Origin: Rhizobium ruizarguesonis
GTDB taxonomy: Bacteria; Pseudomonadota; Alphaproteobacteria; Rhizobiales; Rhizobiaceae
Direction: 5' to 3'
Assembly: GCF_012349115.1 (NCBI RefSeq)
Contig: NZ_PQIG01000071.1
Location: 41,945-105,944 of the forward strand
Length of the DNA: 64,000 bases
This document shows positions 61,812 to 64,000 of the stretch, one piece after another. Under the pieces are notes generated by a model. The model was not told the DNA's origin, searched no databases, and worked only from the letters and a program-made list of their open reading frames with translations. The translations under genes were made by a program, and so were the position numbers. Each line of letters opens with the position of its first letter. The stretch's first letter is position 1.

Positions 61812-62434
61812 TGCGCCAGTCCCCCGCCAACCGGATCCTGATCCTGATAAAGACCGACGGCCCGCAGCTTGCCGCTGCGATCGGCGATGCACTCGGCATT
61901 TCGGGTGAGGCCGCCCGCCAGCAGCTGTCGAAGATGGCGGAGGAGGGGCTGGTGGAATCGGTCACCGTTGCCGCCGCGGGCCGGGGCCGGCCGCGCCAGC
62001 TCTGGCACCTCACGGCCAGCGGCAACCGCCAGTTCCCGGATGGCCATGCCGAGTTGACGGCAAATCTCCTCGGCACGCTCGTCGAACAGCTCGGCCCCGC
62101 AGCCCTCGATACCGTCATCTCCGCCCGCGAGGCCGAGACGCTGCAGCGCTATCGGCAGGAACTCGGCAATGCCGACAACCTTGCCTCGCGCGTCGAGGCC
62201 CTTGCCGCGATTCGCACCCGCGAGGGCTATATGGCTGATCACTGGCAGGAGGCAGACGGCTCCTTCATGCTGGTCGAAAACCACTGCCCGATCTGCGCCG
62301 CCGCCGCCGCCTGCAGCGGCTTCTGCCGCTCCGAACTCGAAACCTTCCGCGCCGTCCTCGGCGCCGATATCGAGCGCAGTGAACACATCCTCCTCGGCGC
62401 CCGCCGCTGCGCCTACCGCGTCACGCCGCGTTGA
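61811..62434 (+). CDS. SufR-like winged-helix regulator with cysteine cluster
   Basis: 207 residues from ATG 61811. The N-terminal winged helix is ILILIKTDGPQLAAAIGDAL, GISGEAARQQLSKMAEEGLV. C-terminal cysteines in ENHCPICAAAAACSGFCRSE and a later ARRCAYRV match the Fe-S cluster ligands of SufR-type regulators. Family members sense iron-sulfur or redox status. It likely represses itself and the MFS exporter through the TTGGAAAAT sites. Confidence 0.87.
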   Translation: MRQSPANRILILIKTDGPQLAAAIGDALGISGEAARQQLSKMAEEGLVESVTVAAAGRGRPRQLWHLTASGNRQFPDGHAELTANLLGTLVEQLGPAALDTVISAREAETLQRYRQELGNADNLASRVEALAAIRTREGYMADHWQEADGSFMLVENHCPICAAAAACSGFCRSELETFRAVLGADIERSEHILLGARRCAYRVTPR

Positions 62435-62459
62435 CGCCTGTCGATCGGAACGTCGTGGT

Positions 62460-63671
62460 TCAAGCCAACTGCCGCGCCTGCCGCCGGCTGCTTTCGAGAT
62501 AGAGCAGCACTCCGATCGATGCGAGACCCGCGGCCGCGCCGACGAAGGCAGTGCCGGAATAATCGGTGATTGCGGTGCCGAAGGCGAAGAGGCCGGCGCT
62601 GATGCTAACGCCAATGAACGTGTTCAGCGAGATCAGCGAGGTTCCAAGTCCCGGTCGATCCGCGATCAGGTCCTGCAGATAGGTGATCGGCACGCTGAGG
62701 ATCGCTGCCGCCCCGCAGGCATTGAAGAGAAGCAGTGCGTAGATGTGCCAGGGTGCCGAAGCAAAACCGAGCAGCAGCAGATAGACGCAATAGATCAGCG
62801 CGCCGAAGGCAAGCACATGCACGGTCCGGAAGCGGCGCTGCGCAAAGCCCCACATCATCATGAACGGCATCTCGAGCAAGGCCGTCAAGCCTGCCATGAA
62901 GCCGACATCAACCACGGTGCCACCGGCCGCATGGGTGATGATCAGCGGCAGGAGCATGGCGTTCAGCCGCTGCAACCCGAACAGCATCGCCATGACGGTG
63001 ACGCGCGACAGCACATGCGGCACGAAGATCCGTTTCAGCGAAGCAAAGAAGCCGGCGTGATCGGGGGCAGGGCCGGCGGCGCCATTTCCGGGTGCGAAGA
63101 AGAAATACAGGCAGAAGCAGGTGCAGCTTGCCAATGCCGCGATCCCATAGGCCGGCGTCATCGACGGCGAACTGACGAGATAGAGGCCGATCAACCCCGG
63201 CGCCAGCGCCCATGAGCCGGAAAAGAGCGCCCGCACCGTTGCAGTGATCGCCGCCCCCTGGCCGCGGTCCATCTGATTGGTCCTGGCGCGCAGGCTGGCG
63301 AACAGCAGCGAATAGGTGGAATTGCTCATCGGCACCAGCAACAGCGTGGAGAAGATGAAGACCACGGGGCTATGAATGATCGCGATCGACCCGAAGCCGA
63401 GCATGCCGGCGACGCAAAGCCCCAGCACCAGCGGCCGGCGCTCTTTCAGCCTGTCCGACCAGATGCCGAGCGTCAGGCTCGTCGTGACGTTGACGATCGC
63501 CGAGAAGAACACCAGCGCTGAATAGGCGCCATTGCTCAAGCCGAGTTCGTTGATCCCGATGATCGACTGGTAGGGCGCGGTCGACGCATAGGTGAAGGCG
63601 AGCGCGACGAGTGTCACGGTCGGAATACGGATCCTGTTGTCGCGAAGGATCAAGGAAAAGGTGGATGGCAT
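62460..63671 (-). CDS. MFS sugar-efflux-type transporter (SetA-like)
   Basis: 403 residues with twelve predicted membrane segments. FTYASTAPYQSIIGINELGL and GIWSDRLKERRPLVLGLCVA, plus TNQMDRGQGAAITATVRALF in the middle loop, are SET-family patterns. SetA-type proteins export sugars or analogues. It converges on the SufR-like gene, 25 bp between stops. Substrate unknown. Confidence 0.88.
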   Translation of the reverse strand: MPSTFSLILRDNRIRIPTVTLVALAFTYASTAPYQSIIGINELGLSNGAYSALVFFSAIVNVTTSLTLGIWSDRLKERRPLVLGLCVAGMLGFGSIAIIHSPVVFIFSTLLLVPMSNSTYSLLFASLRARTNQMDRGQGAAITATVRALFSGSWALAPGLIGLYLVSSPSMTPAYGIAALASCTCFCLYFFFAPGNGAAGPAPDHAGFFASLKRIFVPHVLSRVTVMAMLFGLQRLNAMLLPLIITHAAGGTVVDVGFMAGLTALLEMPFMMMWGFAQRRFRTVHVLAFGALIYCVYLLLLGFASAPWHIYALLLFNACGAAAILSVPITYLQDLIADRPGLGTSLISLNTFIGVSISAGLFAFGTAITDYSGTAFVGAAAGLASIGVLLYLESSRRQARQLA

Positions 63672-63817
63672 GGGGCGGTTCCTGATGCACCACTCTTAGC
63701 CGCATCGGATCCATCAGAGAAACGATAGTTTTAGATTGCTTCGGTCAATTTATGTGATGAATGTTTGGACGATGTGATCGCCGAATGAGCTCCGCAAAGC
63801 ACGAGGATTATTTGCAG

Positions 63818-63946
63818 CTCTCATCCGGCTGCCGCCACCTTTTCACCGCCAGCGGGGCGAAGGGGATATGCCGCATCCGTTTCCTCAATCTTTGACGTTC
63901 CGTTTGGCAGGTCCCCTCGCCCCGTTTACGGGGAGAGGGTTAGGGT
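63818..63946. repeat. Rhizobial intergenic element, family B copy 2
   Basis: CTCTCATCCGGCTGCCGCCA, then GGGGCGAAGGGGATATGCCG, then CCCCGTTTACGGGGAGAGGG and TAGGGT. Same modules and order as the copy inside the phage block at 14112-14280. The remaining sequence to the window end shows no gene. Confidence 0.8.
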
Positions 63947-64000
63947 CATATGCGCTAGGTTTAGCCCTGGACATAAGGAATCTGGTTGTGATTCAAGCTT

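Noticed and set aside
60280..62118. 612-codon open frame on the minus strand
   Set aside because: Out-of-frame shadow of the MFS exporter extending over the regulator; arginine- and alanine-rich.
1..64000. tRNA as phage integration site
   Set aside because: No tRNA-like cloverleaf sequence was seen near either edge of the phage block or elsewhere; a dedicated tRNA search would settle this.

Overview
The window looks like chromosomal DNA of a Rhizobium of the R. leguminosarum/etli type. The evidence is the GC-rich alphaproteobacterial codon use, several copies of rhizobial intergenic palindromic elements, a betaine operon (betI-betB-betA), a cysHDN sulfate-assimilation operon and many short Rhizobium-type hypothetical genes. 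No rRNA, tRNA or CRISPR array was seen. Species assignment is inference.

Layout. 1-5650: chromosomal metabolic and small genes: an MDR oxidoreductase cut by the window edge, two GFA-type zinc proteins, an ArsR/SRPBCC pair, a DUF937/YidB-like protein and a secreted dienelactone-hydrolase-like protein. 5651-6393: a gene-free edge holding a 101-bp direct repeat and a long hairpin. 6394-30641: a 24-kb short-tailed-phage (podovirus-like) block with spike base protein, small and large terminase, portal, scaffold-like protein, capsid, head-tail adaptor, tail tube/nozzle-like protein, GNAT-like protein, S74-domain protein, internal virion candidates, tail fibre, two holin copies, SAR-type lysozyme, nested Rz/Rz1 spanins and an SGNH-like protein. 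Inserted among these are accessory genes: two minus-strand small membrane proteins, two unrelated O-acetyltransferases, an isoprenylcysteine-methyltransferase-like protein and another membrane protein. No integrase, repressor or replication gene lies in the block.

30733-36880: a VCBS protein, a PNPOx-fold protein and about ten very small genes with strong ribosome binding sites. 37036-46807: a DegP/HtrA protease, a LacI regulator, three LysR regulators beside NAD(P)-dependent oxidoreductases, and a thioredoxin-fold protein. 47110-51333: cysN, cysD and cysH, with a divergent Rrf2 regulator that probably senses sulfur state. 51466-55893: a third GFA protein and betA, betB, betI for osmoprotectant synthesis. 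56036-63671: an HdeD-like membrane protein, an orphan ParD-like antitoxin, an EAL-CBS-GGDEF c-di-GMP protein, a quinone oxidoreductase, and an MFS exporter divergent from a SufR-like cysteine-rich regulator with a clear palindromic operator between them, then a sugar-efflux-type MFS protein.

The most unusual region is the phage block. It has a complete set for building particles and lysing the cell but no genes for integration or lysogeny control. Its tail and lysis end is a mosaic of duplicated fragments (20.7-21.8 kb and 25.2-27.6 kb) bracketing cargo genes that probably alter the host surface.
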